Part shown: positions 45,004 to 53,423 of the stretch, in pieces | How positions within the stretch are numbered: the first letter of the stretch is position 1 | How the letters are laid out: every line of letters starts with the position of its first letter | Origin: Marinomonas atlantica | GTDB lineage: Bacteria; Pseudomonadota; Gammaproteobacteria; Pseudomonadales; Marinomonadaceae | Reading direction: 5' to 3' | Assembly (NCBI RefSeq): GCF_001639725.1 | Contig: NZ_LTAW01000001.1 | Location: 248,001 to 312,000 of the forward strand | DNA: 64,000 nucleotides | Notes under the pieces: generated by a model | Seen by the model: the letters and a program-made list of their open reading frames with translations, nothing else | Told to the model about the DNA's origin: nothing | Database searches by the model: none | Position numbers and translations under genes: made by a program

Positions 45004-46389
45004 CTAGTATGTGAGGAAAGGTGAGGCGTATGTTTTACTCAGATTCCGTTTAAGTTTATTGAGCTGCGCTTTGAATTTATACGTTCGTTGCTTGCATTCA
45101 AAAAATTCGCTGAGGGGGTCTAAGTCGTCTTCCGAAGTTGCCAGCCTAATCTGTTTACGTCCAGCCGACTTAGCCCAGTACAGAGCGCGATCAGCGCGTC
45201 CAAGAATTTTCTCCTGCGTATCTAGATCAGATATTTGCGTCAGGCCACCTGAGATGGTGATTCTCAGTTTTGGAATGCCAGCGCAGACAACTAAATCTGT
45301 AATCGTTTCTATCAACTTTCGGGTTGTAATCCCCACCTCTTCAAACGACTGGTTAGTGAAAATGACTAGAAACTCTTCTCCACCAACTCGCCCGAAGGCG
45401 TCCCTAAGTTTTAAAGTGTTCCGAACCGCCCGAGCAAGGTTGACCAAAACATCATCGCCACATATGTGACCATAGGTGTCGTTAACGCGTTTAAAATGAT
45501 CGATGTCGATAAGACAGGCCCATGCTTCCTGTCTTGCATCGATGGTCTCTTCAAGTTTTGCGAGGATATGGCGGCGATTGGATACGCCTGTGAGATCATC
45601 CGTGAAAGACTGACGGAACAAAGCATCACAGGCGAGACGAAGTTCGCGCTGAGACACATTCAATTGGGTAACGTCGGTTCCTACGTAGATGATCCATCCG
45701 TCTTTGCGCATGGTCTCAGTTACCCCGATAAACCGGCCATCGTGCAAGTCACTTTCGTAGCATCGTACAGGGGATTTTCCTCTGCGTGACCTAACGGAAG
45801 AAATCCATCCATCGATGTTGTCAGTCTTGATGATCGTACCTCGAGATGCCTGGAAATTCCGACGCATCAGGGTCTGCCAATCAAGGCTTTCATCAGGGTC
45901 GATGAAATAGGCAGCCCTGAAGGCTGCGTTGGTGTAGCGAAGTCGCTCGTACTCATCGTAGACTCCGATAAGAGCCACAGAATCATGAAGCATGTCCAAA
46001 ATATCAGCCGCATTGCTGTGATCCTGTGGCGAGGGGATTCTTTGAAAAAGAGTAACGCGGTTACCGCTGGGATCACTAAGGTAAAGAGAACGAGATTCAT
46101 ATGAGCGTTCAATGGGATTATCAGCTGTTAATACGTTGGCTAAAGCCTTAACTGTCTGATCTAAATCGCTAACTTCAAACTGTAAGCTGCAGGCAGAGTT
46201 GGGTACTGTATTTGGTATATGTGCAAGTTCGAGTTGAACATTACTAACTTCCAATAGGGTAAGAGTTGCACCCTGACCTGAATTATCGTGCCACTGCTGC
46301 GTTATGGTAAAACCCAAGGCAGTATAAAACCTAATACATTGCTCAAAATAAGCAGTTTCAAGCCTGATTTTAACTGTAGCAATCTTCAT
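45004..46389 (-). CDS. VOC-PAS-GGDEF diguanylate cyclase
   Basis: The protein of about 461 residues has no membrane segment. Residues about 1-115 are a vicinal-oxygen-chelate (glyoxalase-like) module (MKIATVKIRLETAYFEQCIR, then LYLSDPSGNRVTLFQRI), about 125-240 a PAS-like domain (ILDMLHDSVALIGVYDEYER, then RFIGVTETMRKDGWIIYVGT) and about 275-435 a GGDEF domain with DDLTGVSNRRHI, DIDHFKRVNDTYGHICGDDV and an intact VGGEEFL. It should synthesise cyclic-di-GMP. A VOC module as the sensor of a diguanylate cyclase is unusual. Starts at 46434, 46404 and 46389 are all possible; 46389 fits the VOC start best. Confidence 0.88.
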   Translation of the reverse strand: MKIATVKIRLETAYFEQCIRFYTALGFTITQQWHDNSGQGATLTLLEVSNVQLELAHIPNTVPNSACSLQFEVSDLDQTVKALANVLTADNPIERSYESRSLYLSDPSGNRVTLFQRIPSPQDHSNAADILDMLHDSVALIGVYDEYERLRYTNAAFRAAYFIDPDESLDWQTLMRRNFQASRGTIIKTDNIDGWISSVRSRRGKSPVRCYESDLHDGRFIGVTETMRKDGWIIYVGTDVTQLNVSQRELRLACDALFRQSFTDDLTGVSNRRHILAKLEETIDARQEAWACLIDIDHFKRVNDTYGHICGDDVLVNLARAVRNTLKLRDAFGRVGGEEFLVIFTNQSFEEVGITTRKLIETITDLVVCAGIPKLRITISGGLTQISDLDTQEKILGRADRALYWAKSAGRKQIRLATSEDDLDPLSEFFECKQRTYKFKAQLNKLKRNLSKTYASPFLTY

Positions 46390-46522
46390 GAGGTGATTCT
46401 CCATTATCTCTCGGCCACTTAAACAAAGTGGCACCTAACAAAGCCGCAGCATATTAAAGCTAATAAAAAGTATAGCCCGTAACCCTAAAAACGATACTTG
46501 CTAATATTTAGTGTGAGGCTCG

Positions 46523-46657
46523 TATTTGAAGGTTTGGATCAAATCTGACGGTTGGGTCTACAATGATTCTCTGGTGCTATTAGAATCAGAGCATGAAGCA
46601 AAACTGTTCTGGCTCTTTATGAAGCAGACCTTCAAACGGCCGACTGGAAGGCTATAA
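46523..46657 (+). pseudogene. Possible LysR C-terminal remnant
   Basis: An open stretch following a TGA reads IKSDGWVYNDSLVLLESEHE, then AKLFWLFMKQTFKR, and ends at TAA 46655. It resembles the C-terminal helix of LysR proteins (compare LSHEAHQFWSFIKEALKQRP of the regulator at 44080). There is no start codon or N-terminal half, so it looks like the tail of a deleted gene. Similarity is short and the call is tentative. Confidence 0.3.
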
Positions 46658-46662
46658 AAGCT

Positions 46663-47508
46663 CTAAGTCCGTAGCTGGAACTGGTGACTGATCTTGGCTG
46701 CTAAGTGAACGCCAAAAGCGGGGTGGGGAACAGGGGCAACGGACAGAACGATGTCTACCGCAGGCAAAGCTGGCCAATGGGGCTCTTTCACGACATGAAA
46801 CCCTTCAGGCACGCTCGATAAGGCCATCGCGCTAACTCCAATACCTTGACGGAGTAGGCTTTTGATGGCGGTGGCGCTGGATGAACTGGCGACGAGTGTA
46901 TAGGGTCGTTCTAATTTTTCTAATCCATCAATGGCCGAGCTGTGAAACTTACAGTCTGGCTCGTAGAGTATTAGCGGCAAAGGCGTGCGGTGAATCAAAT
47001 CGACTGCCTCGCCGCAGACCCATACACCTCGATCATGTTTTAGCAGATAGCCCTCTTCGGCATCGGGAGCACGGGTCAAAATAGCAAGATCAATTTTGCC
47101 TTGGTCTAACATGAGACGTAATTGTGTACTGCAGTCACAAAGGATTTTAAAGGCCTGATTAGGCAGTTGTTCACGGATCAATTCCGTCACCACTGGCAGT
47201 ATAGACTCTGCGTAATCGTCAGGGCATCCTAATACCAAGGGCCTATGATGGGCCGTGTGTTTAAAGTGGCTGAGTGCTTCATCGTGCAGCGATAAAATGC
47301 GTCGAGCGTAGCTTACCAATTCTTGTCCACGCTCCGTTAGAGCAACATTCCGCCCGTCTTTTGTAAATAGCGGTTGCCCAGTGTCATCTTCTAGCTTCTT
47401 CATCTGCATGCTGATCGCACTTTGCGAACGAAACGTTTGCTTTGCAGCTCTTGTGAAGCTACCAGTGTCAACATACGCAATAAAGCTGCGTAGTGCATCG
47501 ATATCCAT
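46663..47508 (-). CDS. LysR-family transcriptional regulator
   Basis: The 281-residue protein begins MDIDALRSFIAYVDTGSFTR, followed by AAKQTFRSQSAISMQMKKLE, the standard LysR HTH, with a LFTKDGRNVALTERG hinge and an effector domain. It is divergent from the glutathione S-transferase gene at 47633 (125 bp apart), a likely target. Ligand unknown. Confidence 0.9.
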   Translation of the reverse strand: MDIDALRSFIAYVDTGSFTRAAKQTFRSQSAISMQMKKLEDDTGQPLFTKDGRNVALTERGQELVSYARRILSLHDEALSHFKHTAHHRPLVLGCPDDYAESILPVVTELIREQLPNQAFKILCDCSTQLRLMLDQGKIDLAILTRAPDAEEGYLLKHDRGVWVCGEAVDLIHRTPLPLILYEPDCKFHSSAIDGLEKLERPYTLVASSSSATAIKSLLRQGIGVSAMALSSVPEGFHVVKEPHWPALPAVDIVLSVAPVPHPAFGVHLAAKISHQFQLRT

Positions 47509-47632
47509 GTATTAGTTCCAGTGATTGATCTATTCGTAAATCGAAAGGGATGTATCAAAACTATTCGTTAGTCAAATGAATAGCAAGAGGGCAAACTGAT
47601 TCTATTGTTTATTCACTCACAAGGAATGGCTC

Positions 47633-48286
47633 ATGAAACTTATTATTGCGAACAAAAACTATTCATCCTGGTCATTGCGTGGCTGGATGGCTCTTAAAGC
47701 CTTTGATGTGCCGTTTGAAGAAGTAAAGCTCACTTTATTCACCGAGGGCTTTTACCAGCAGCTAGCGATGTACTCACCAGTCAAAAAGGTGCCGGTGTTG
47801 GTCGACGGCGATATCAATGTTTGGGATTCACTATCGATTGCAGAATACGTCAATGAAACTTATTTAGCAGGCAAAGGCTGGCCTGAAGATCGCTCGGCTC
47901 GTGCAGTGGCGCGCTCGACAGTAGCCGAGATGCATTGTGGTTATACGGCGTTGCGCAGTGCTATGCCAATGAATTGCCGTGTACGTCGTCAAGTGGATAT
48001 CAATGATGCCATCGCAAAAGACATCGCCAATATTGACGCAATCTGGGGCGAGCAGCGTCTAGGTTATGCTGAGCAGGGCGAGTACTTATTCGGCGAATTT
48101 AGCATGGCTGATGTCTTCTTTGCGCCAGTGGTATTTCGCTTTATGACGTACGGCGTCGAGTTGTCTGAGACTGCTAAGGCGTATCAGCAAACCATGCTCA
48201 ATCACCCGGCTATGCAAGCTTGGTTGGCAGATGCTCTGACTGAAACCGATATTGTTGAAGAAGACGAAGCCGGCGAGCCGTTATAA
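47633..48286 (+). CDS. Glutathione S-transferase family protein
   Basis: The 217-residue protein has a thioredoxin-like N-terminal domain with MKLIIANKNYSSWSLRGWMA (the Ser of the NYSSWS motif is the likely catalytic residue), the glutathione-binding KVPVLVDGDINVWDSLSIAE, and an all-helical C-terminal domain with GEFSMADVFFAPV. This matches the small GST group seen beside LysR regulators in gammaproteobacteria. Conjugation or isomerisation of a small electrophile is expected; substrate unknown. Confidence 0.88.
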   Translation: MKLIIANKNYSSWSLRGWMALKAFDVPFEEVKLTLFTEGFYQQLAMYSPVKKVPVLVDGDINVWDSLSIAEYVNETYLAGKGWPEDRSARAVARSTVAEMHCGYTALRSAMPMNCRVRRQVDINDAIAKDIANIDAIWGEQRLGYAEQGEYLFGEFSMADVFFAPVVFRFMTYGVELSETAKAYQQTMLNHPAMQAWLADALTETDIVEEDEAGEPL

Positions 48287-48325
48287 CGGATAGTCGCTCA
48301 GCCTTTAACCTGTTCATGTTAAGCT

Positions 48326-49624
48326 TCAAAAACGGTCTACTTTAAATGCATTTAATGACAGCAGCGTTGGCTCATTCTGTATTTTTTGCAGCAACAACTC
48401 TGCGGTGATAGCCGCTTGCGTGATACCAAGGTGCTGATGCCCAAAAGCAAAACTTAAACGTGAAAATGTAGGGTGTTGGTCAATCACAGGCAGCGAGTCA
48501 GGTAAGGTCGGGCGGTGCCCCATCCATTCTGTGGGCGCCTCTTTGCCTTTGCTATACGCCTCGGGTAGAAGTGCTTTGGTGTGCTTATTGAGCACGGCAT
48601 AGCGCTTCTTAATTGGAGCCAGAGATGTACCTCCGATTTCACTCATGCCAACCACACGTAAACCAGAGTCTAACGGCGACATAACAAAGCGGCGATCAGC
48701 AGATAAGACCATGTGGTTTAGATGTTGTTGATCTTTCTCTGGGAAAGTTAATTGGTAACCTCGCTCGGCTTCCAGCGGCACGGTTATACCTACTTGTTTT
48801 AGCAGTTCTGTACTCCAAGCGCCTGCGCATACCGTAACCTGATCAAACGGATAGGCTTTTTGATCTTCCAGATAGACCTGAATGGCCTTATGATGAGCCT
48901 CGAGTCCCATCACTTTTTGCTGGAAAAACTGGCCGCCTCGTTCGATGAAGGCGTTATAAAGTGTTTGGCAAACGGCATAGGGATCACTCAAGCGATAAGC
49001 ATCTGGGAAGAACACCGCATGACTTAATTGCTGTGATAGCTCTGGCTCTAAATCCGCAAGGCGTTGGCCTTCGACATATTCGCAGGTGAGGCCAAAAGTG
49101 GCCATCCGCTCAATTAAAGCGTGAGCGTCCGCCTTTTTTTCAGGGTTTTCCCATACGACTAAATTGCCTACTTTGATGATCTGATCGGTGGCATCGATAT
49201 CCGTAAGAAGTCGTTGCCACGCTGAGACAGAAAGTTGGTTCAGTGCAGAGAGTGCTTGTGTGCCTCGTTGCGCATTGGCAGTATTCGACGCAGCAAGAAA
49301 TTTTGCATACCAAGGAATCGAATTGCGTAGATATTTCCACGGTACACAGACAGGACCATCAGGATCGAGGCATAGTTTAGGGGCACTTCGAACCGATTCA
49401 GGCGTTGCTAATGGGTCGATTAACTCTGTCGCGAGATAGCCTGCATTGCCATAAGAGGCTGCAGTCCCAGGCTCATTGCTGTCGAGTAAGGTGACGGCAT
49501 AGCCTTGGCGAAGTGCTTCCAATGCGACACACAATCCTACAACGCCAGCCCCCACGACCGCAAAACTGGGTTTACCGGTCGTGTTTGAAGGAATAATGCT
49601 GGAATCCAATAATGTGTGGTTCAT
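48326..49624 (-). CDS. FAD-dependent D-amino acid dehydrogenase (DadA-like)
   Basis: The 432-residue protein has an FAD loop, FAVVGAGVVGLCVALEALRQ, near residue 22, DAO-family segments AASYGNAGYLATELIDPLAT and VTVCAGAWSTELLKQVGITV, and the C-terminal FAD contact LSFAFGHQHLGITQAAITAE. DadA-type enzymes oxidise D-amino acids to 2-oxo (or cyclic imino) acids and pass electrons to quinones. It is the second gene after an ornithine-cyclodeaminase-family gene, 41 bp apart, so the pair is an operon. Substrate is unknown; see the paired gene. Confidence 0.85.
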   Translation of the reverse strand: MNHTLLDSSIIPSNTTGKPSFAVVGAGVVGLCVALEALRQGYAVTLLDSNEPGTAASYGNAGYLATELIDPLATPESVRSAPKLCLDPDGPVCVPWKYLRNSIPWYAKFLAASNTANAQRGTQALSALNQLSVSAWQRLLTDIDATDQIIKVGNLVVWENPEKKADAHALIERMATFGLTCEYVEGQRLADLEPELSQQLSHAVFFPDAYRLSDPYAVCQTLYNAFIERGGQFFQQKVMGLEAHHKAIQVYLEDQKAYPFDQVTVCAGAWSTELLKQVGITVPLEAERGYQLTFPEKDQQHLNHMVLSADRRFVMSPLDSGLRVVGMSEIGGTSLAPIKKRYAVLNKHTKALLPEAYSKGKEAPTEWMGHRPTLPDSLPVIDQHPTFSRLSFAFGHQHLGITQAAITAELLLQKIQNEPTLLSLNAFKVDRF

Positions 49625-49665
49625 GGAGCTCTCCTGATGGTACGTCGATTAAGTCAGTCAATTAA

Positions 49666-50616
49666 TTAAGAAGCGTTATAAGCTAATATAGCAGCAGCCA
49701 AATCTTCACGTGAGTCGCCAACAGATTTGAACAAGGTAATCGCCTTATCTGGATCCGCTAATTGCGCACGGCCTTTATGTTCAGCACCGCAAAGCTCTGT
49801 CAGTTCCGCACAAATATCGTCTTCTGAGAAAGCGCCTTCTTTGATAGGAATGATTAGATCCCCTGTCTCGGCTAAAGCGCCGGCACGTGTATCAACAAAG
49901 ACATTTGCTGCTTGCATTGCCTGATTGTCTACTTCGCGCATAGTAGGCGTAAAGCTGCCAACGAGGTCTACGTGCGTACCTGGGCGCAACCAGCGCCCTT
50001 GAATAACCGGTTCTTTTGCCATCGTAGCACAGCTGATTAGGTCTACTTCGCCTGCAATGCGAGGCAAGTCGGCTTGTACGCAAGCATGCGCATCAATGCC
50101 TTGTGCGACAAGCTCTTTGGCAAACGCCTGCGCCATGTCTTCATTGCGATCCCAGATCCATACGGTTTCAATAGCACGCACACTCATATGAGCAGGCACT
50201 AAGAAATGTCCCATGCGTCCAGCCCCAACCATTAGCATGGAGCGAGTGTCCGAGCGTGAGAGGTAAGATGATGCCAAGGCTGACGCCGCTGCGGTGCGTC
50301 GTGCAGTGATAATATTGCCATCCATTTGCGCTAAAGTTTCACCAGTTGTACCACTGCTTAACGTATATAAACTGGTGAGCCCTGGTAAACCTTTTGCATT
50401 GTTACCCGGAAACACGCTGACTTGCTTAACGCCTAAATACTGACCTTCAATCCATGCGGGCATCAGTAGTAGAGTGGCTTGAGGCTCATCTGGAACATCC
50501 ATAAAGTGATGGTGGCGTACTGGAGAGTGAACATCGGTGGTAAAGATAGTACGCAAAGCATCAATCATGGCTGGCCAAGTAAGGCGCTGGGTAAGGGTTT
50601 CGGCCGATAGGTACAT
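49666..50616 (-). CDS. Ornithine cyclodeaminase / mu-crystallin family protein
   Basis: This 316-residue protein fits the OCD/mu-crystallin family: GVKQVSVFPGNNAKGLPGLT, DGNIITARRTAAASALASSY, a Rossmann loop LMVGAGRMGHFLVPAHMSV and VDTRAGALAETGDLIIPI. The family includes ornithine cyclodeaminase, alanine dehydrogenase and the NAD(P)H-dependent reductases of delta1-pyrroline-2-carboxylate or delta1-piperideine-2-carboxylate. Next to a DadA-type dehydrogenase the last role fits best, since D-proline or D-lysine oxidation gives those imines. It is the first gene of the operon, divergent from an AraC regulator. Confidence 0.88.
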   Translation of the reverse strand: MYLSAETLTQRLTWPAMIDALRTIFTTDVHSPVRHHHFMDVPDEPQATLLLMPAWIEGQYLGVKQVSVFPGNNAKGLPGLTSLYTLSSGTTGETLAQMDGNIITARRTAAASALASSYLSRSDTRSMLMVGAGRMGHFLVPAHMSVRAIETVWIWDRNEDMAQAFAKELVAQGIDAHACVQADLPRIAGEVDLISCATMAKEPVIQGRWLRPGTHVDLVGSFTPTMREVDNQAMQAANVFVDTRAGALAETGDLIIPIKEGAFSEDDICAELTELCGAEHKGRAQLADPDKAITLFKSVGDSREDLAAAILAYNAS

Positions 50617-50682
50617 TATGAATCCTTATTGCAGGGAGAGGAGATGGTCTACGCTTTATCCTAGACCTTGCCAGTTGTAAGA

Positions 50683-50741
50683 GTTAACCAAAACTCTGGT
50701 ATTGTTGACCAAGACTATCCATAGCAACTGAGAGTTGCTAT
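50683..50741. promoter_or_regulatory. AraC-type tandem half-sites and a dyad between the divergent OCD and AraC genes
   Basis: GTTAACCAAAACT at 50683-50695 and GTTGACCAAGACT at 50704-50716 are direct repeats 21 bp apart, two helical turns, as AraC-family dimers prefer. A perfect inverted repeat, ATAGCAACT-gag-AGTTGCTAT, follows at 50721-50741. These are plausible operators for the regulator encoded at 50777. Confidence 0.55.
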
Positions 50742-50776
50742 ACAGAGACGGTTAGAATGAAGGGTAGCTAGGCCAT

Positions 50777-51580
50777 ATGCTAGAGAATAAGCAAAGTAGC
50801 TTGCGACGAAATAGGATTGCAACGCAGCAAGGTGAGCATATACATGACTATTCTCAGGTCTTGATTGGCTGGCAGGGCATCATGACGTGTGAACTCAGCT
50901 CCGCCGCTCTTGATTTGTCTCGTGGTCGCTTTGCCATGGCGCCAGAAGCGCTTCCCCACTTGTACCAAGGCCATTCGTCAGACTGCGAGATATTGGTCAT
51001 AGACCTACTGCCGAGTGATCCGGTCATGCGCTACATTGAAGAAAGCACAGGGATGTCTGTTTCCGAACTTTTTCAGCAGTCGTCTCGCTTTGCTCAACTG
51101 CCCGCCACTGCTATGCCGTGCGTTGAGTTTGCAGCAACACAGTTACTGGGTCTTTCTGAAGTGGCAAAACAAAGGCTGACGACGCAAATGTTGCCTATGT
51201 TGCTGATGCAGATAGCCGACGCAGTGATTGAGCAAGATGTGCTTTGGCATAAAATAAGCCATTCGCGTTTAGATATTGCGGAACTCCAACGTTTGATTGA
51301 CCTGTCACCAGAGCAAAATTTTAGTAATGCATGGTTAGCTCAGTATTTTAATATGAGTGAAAGTCACTTCTACACCGTATGCCAGACTTTACTTGGTATG
51401 AGCCCCCAGAAATTCGTATTGCAACGTAAATTGAATGAGGCTCAGCGTTTACTGCAAACGACTAATATTCCGATTTCGGTGTTATCCGATCGCTTTGGCT
51501 TCTCTTGTCCATCGGCTTTTTCACGGGCTTATCGTAAGACAATGGGGCAATCCCCTGCCCAGTTTCGGCGTATGCGTTAA
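50777..51580 (+). CDS. AraC-family transcriptional regulator
   Basis: The 267-residue protein has an N-terminal cupin-like sensing domain (EHIHDYSQVLIGWQGIMTCE, then RFAMAPEALPHLYQGH) and a C-terminal AraC DNA-binding domain with two HTHs (FSNAWLAQYFNMSESHFYTV, LLGMSPQKFVLQRKLNEAQR and ISVLSDRFGFSCPSAFSRAY). It is divergent from the OCD-DadA operon and likely regulates it through the tandem sites in the spacer. Inducer may be a D-amino acid or the imine, which is inference. Confidence 0.9.
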   Translation: MLENKQSSLRRNRIATQQGEHIHDYSQVLIGWQGIMTCELSSAALDLSRGRFAMAPEALPHLYQGHSSDCEILVIDLLPSDPVMRYIEESTGMSVSELFQQSSRFAQLPATAMPCVEFAATQLLGLSEVAKQRLTTQMLPMLLMQIADAVIEQDVLWHKISHSRLDIAELQRLIDLSPEQNFSNAWLAQYFNMSESHFYTVCQTLLGMSPQKFVLQRKLNEAQRLLQTTNIPISVLSDRFGFSCPSAFSRAYRKTMGQSPAQFRRMR

Positions 51581-51734
51581 CCATTAGATTGGCTGTGCTT
51601 ACTCGTCACTGGATTGTAAGGATGGACTATGCATTACTGACTTTGTGAAAGGGTAAAGATATTTCAAAGGCACTACTGGATTGTCTTGAGGCGAGCCCGT
51701 AGAGTGTAAAGACGTTTACTCAAGGAAGTATTTA

Positions 51735-52199
51735 ATGGTGTCACATATTCAGAAGTTTTTTGCGAAATTCTTAGCCTCTTTGTTCTTCCTGCTCGCCATT
51801 TTAGTCTGTGGTAGCAGCCTTATGACTGGGTTCACTCAATTCATGGATGGAGAGGACATGACGCAGATCTTAATCAAAGTCATTAACTCTAACATTATCG
51901 CAATTGCAGTATTTGAGTTAGCCATGGTTATTAATAAAGAGTACGGCAATAAAAATGAACACGATGTAATCGTCATGATGCGGCGTACATTACCTCGATT
52001 TATTACGACGGTTTGTGTGGCGCTGTCTTTAGAAGGCTTGATCATGGTGATTAAGTACAGCCAAGCTGATATGGCAGGTAATCTATATTACCCTGTTGCC
52101 ATTGTCATTAGTGCGGCATTTTTGCTGATAGCACTCGGTTTGTTTTTGCACTTTGTACCGCAAGATCCGGAAGATCATATTGATGATGACGAGCACTAG
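51735..52199 (+). CDS. Hypothetical four-helix inner-membrane protein
   Basis: I recognise no family. The 154 residues carry four predicted transmembrane stretches (FLASLFFLLAILVCGSSLMT, NSNIIAIAVFELAMVINKEY, TLPRFITTVCVALSLEGLIM and LYYPVAIVISAAFLLIALGL) with a very acidic C-terminal tail (DPEDHIDDDEH). The start is ATG 51735 after AAGGAAG. Its neighbours are unrelated regulators and a calcium-motif protein; it is probably a single gene. Confidence 0.7.
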   Translation: MVSHIQKFFAKFLASLFFLLAILVCGSSLMTGFTQFMDGEDMTQILIKVINSNIIAIAVFELAMVINKEYGNKNEHDVIVMMRRTLPRFITTVCVALSLEGLIMVIKYSQADMAGNLYYPVAIVISAAFLLIALGLFLHFVPQDPEDHIDDDEH

Positions 52200-52286
52200 A
52201 TCAGACCTTTCTTATTCGAATTGATTATTAAATAAACATGTTTGACGGCCGATACCCTTAGCTTAAACACTCAGGGAGGCCGTCAC

Positions 52287-53360
52287 ATGGCAGAGAGTCA
52301 GTTATCCTTTCAATCGCGCTACGCGCATCAAACTTCAACGTTTAGTGGTCAACGGCGAACTCGAATCGAGCAGGAGCCGGATACCAATGCAAATGCTCAA
52401 CGCCCCGCAGTATTTGCACAGGCACAATTCTCTGAACGCATTACCCAGCAACAAGAGGTTGCCTTTAGTTCACAGGTACAACAAGAACTAGAGGTCGAAG
52501 ATGAAGCCGCACAAAGTATCAGCATTATTGAACAGCGGTTTTCAAAAATGCTGACATTATTGGAGCGTATGTTTGGCGTTGAGATCAGCTTGTTTGATGA
52601 GCGTGATTTTCAAGAGAGCTCAGAGGCGCAGCAATCCGTCGCGCAACCGTCAGAAAGTGCACGTCAAAGCGATGAGGGAGCAGGTGGACGCCGTCAAGTT
52701 ATTGAAGCTATTCAAGAGTATCGCTATGTGACAGAAACGGAATCCAGCTCTGTGGCGATCCAGGGCAAGCTTGAACTGAACGATGGGCGTAAATTGGACG
52801 TTGATTTTCGATTGGACATGTCTCGTTCGAAGGTGGAGGAATATTACGGCCAAATCACCTTATCAAGTCGCACTGTCGATCCGTTGGTGGTGAATTTAAA
52901 CGGTAACGTAGCGCAGTTGACCAATCAGCGCACGTCGTTTGATATTGATGGCGACGGCGAAGAAGAGCAGATAGCGTTCGCGACCGGCGACTCTGCTTTT
53001 CTTGCGGTGGATAAAAATGGCAATGGCTCCATTGACGACGGTAACGAATTGTTTGGTCCTCGCTCAGGTAGCGGCTTTGCAGACTTAGCCAAGTATGACG
53101 ATAATCAAGATGGTTTGATCGACAGTCTTGATGATGTCTGGCAAGAGTTGGTGCTGGTGCAGCGGGACGAATCAGGTAATGAGTCACTGCTTTCCTTAAA
53201 AGATGTTGGCATCAGTGCCTTTGTATTGGAACGTACCAGTTCACCGTTTAGTTTGTTTGATGATCAAGGTGAGCAAACCGGAATTGTTCGTGAAACTGGT
53301 TTATATGTGCGGGATGATGGCTCGGTAGACAGTCTACAGCATGTGGATTTAGTGGTTTGA
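52287..53360 (+). CDS. Hypothetical protein with EF-hand-like calcium motifs
   Basis: The protein of about 357 residues has no signal peptide. The first 130 residues are Gln/Ser/Glu-rich (QQQEVAFSSQVQQELEVEDE). The C-terminal part contains two Ca2+-binding loops of the D-x-D-x-D-G type, FDIDGDGEEEQIAFATGDSA and VDKNGNGSIDDGNELFGPRS, and a third related loop, YDDNQDGLIDSLDDVW. This wording recurs in marine gammaproteobacterial proteins. Function is unknown; calcium binding is the only supported property. ATG 52287 is preceded by AGGGAGG, and an upstream start at 52242 is less likely. A bidirectional terminator follows. Confidence 0.75.
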   Translation: MAESQLSFQSRYAHQTSTFSGQRRTRIEQEPDTNANAQRPAVFAQAQFSERITQQQEVAFSSQVQQELEVEDEAAQSISIIEQRFSKMLTLLERMFGVEISLFDERDFQESSEAQQSVAQPSESARQSDEGAGGRRQVIEAIQEYRYVTETESSSVAIQGKLELNDGRKLDVDFRLDMSRSKVEEYYGQITLSSRTVDPLVVNLNGNVAQLTNQRTSFDIDGDGEEEQIAFATGDSAFLAVDKNGNGSIDDGNELFGPRSGSGFADLAKYDDNQDGLIDSLDDVWQELVLVQRDESGNESLLSLKDVGISAFVLERTSSPFSLFDDQGEQTGIVRETGLYVRDDGSVDSLQHVDLVV

Positions 53361-53380
53361 TGGGCTTGAGTTGATCAGAT

Positions 53381-53418
53381 AAAAACCACAGAGATATATT
53401 ATCTACTCTGTGGTTTTT
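53381..53418. terminator. Bidirectional terminator between convergent genes
   Basis: AAAAACCACAGAG (53381-53393) pairs with CTCTGTGGTTTTT (53406-53418); A and T tracts at the outside allow termination of both the calcium-motif gene and the DUF4432 gene. Confidence 0.85.
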
Positions 53419-53423
53419 ACAGT

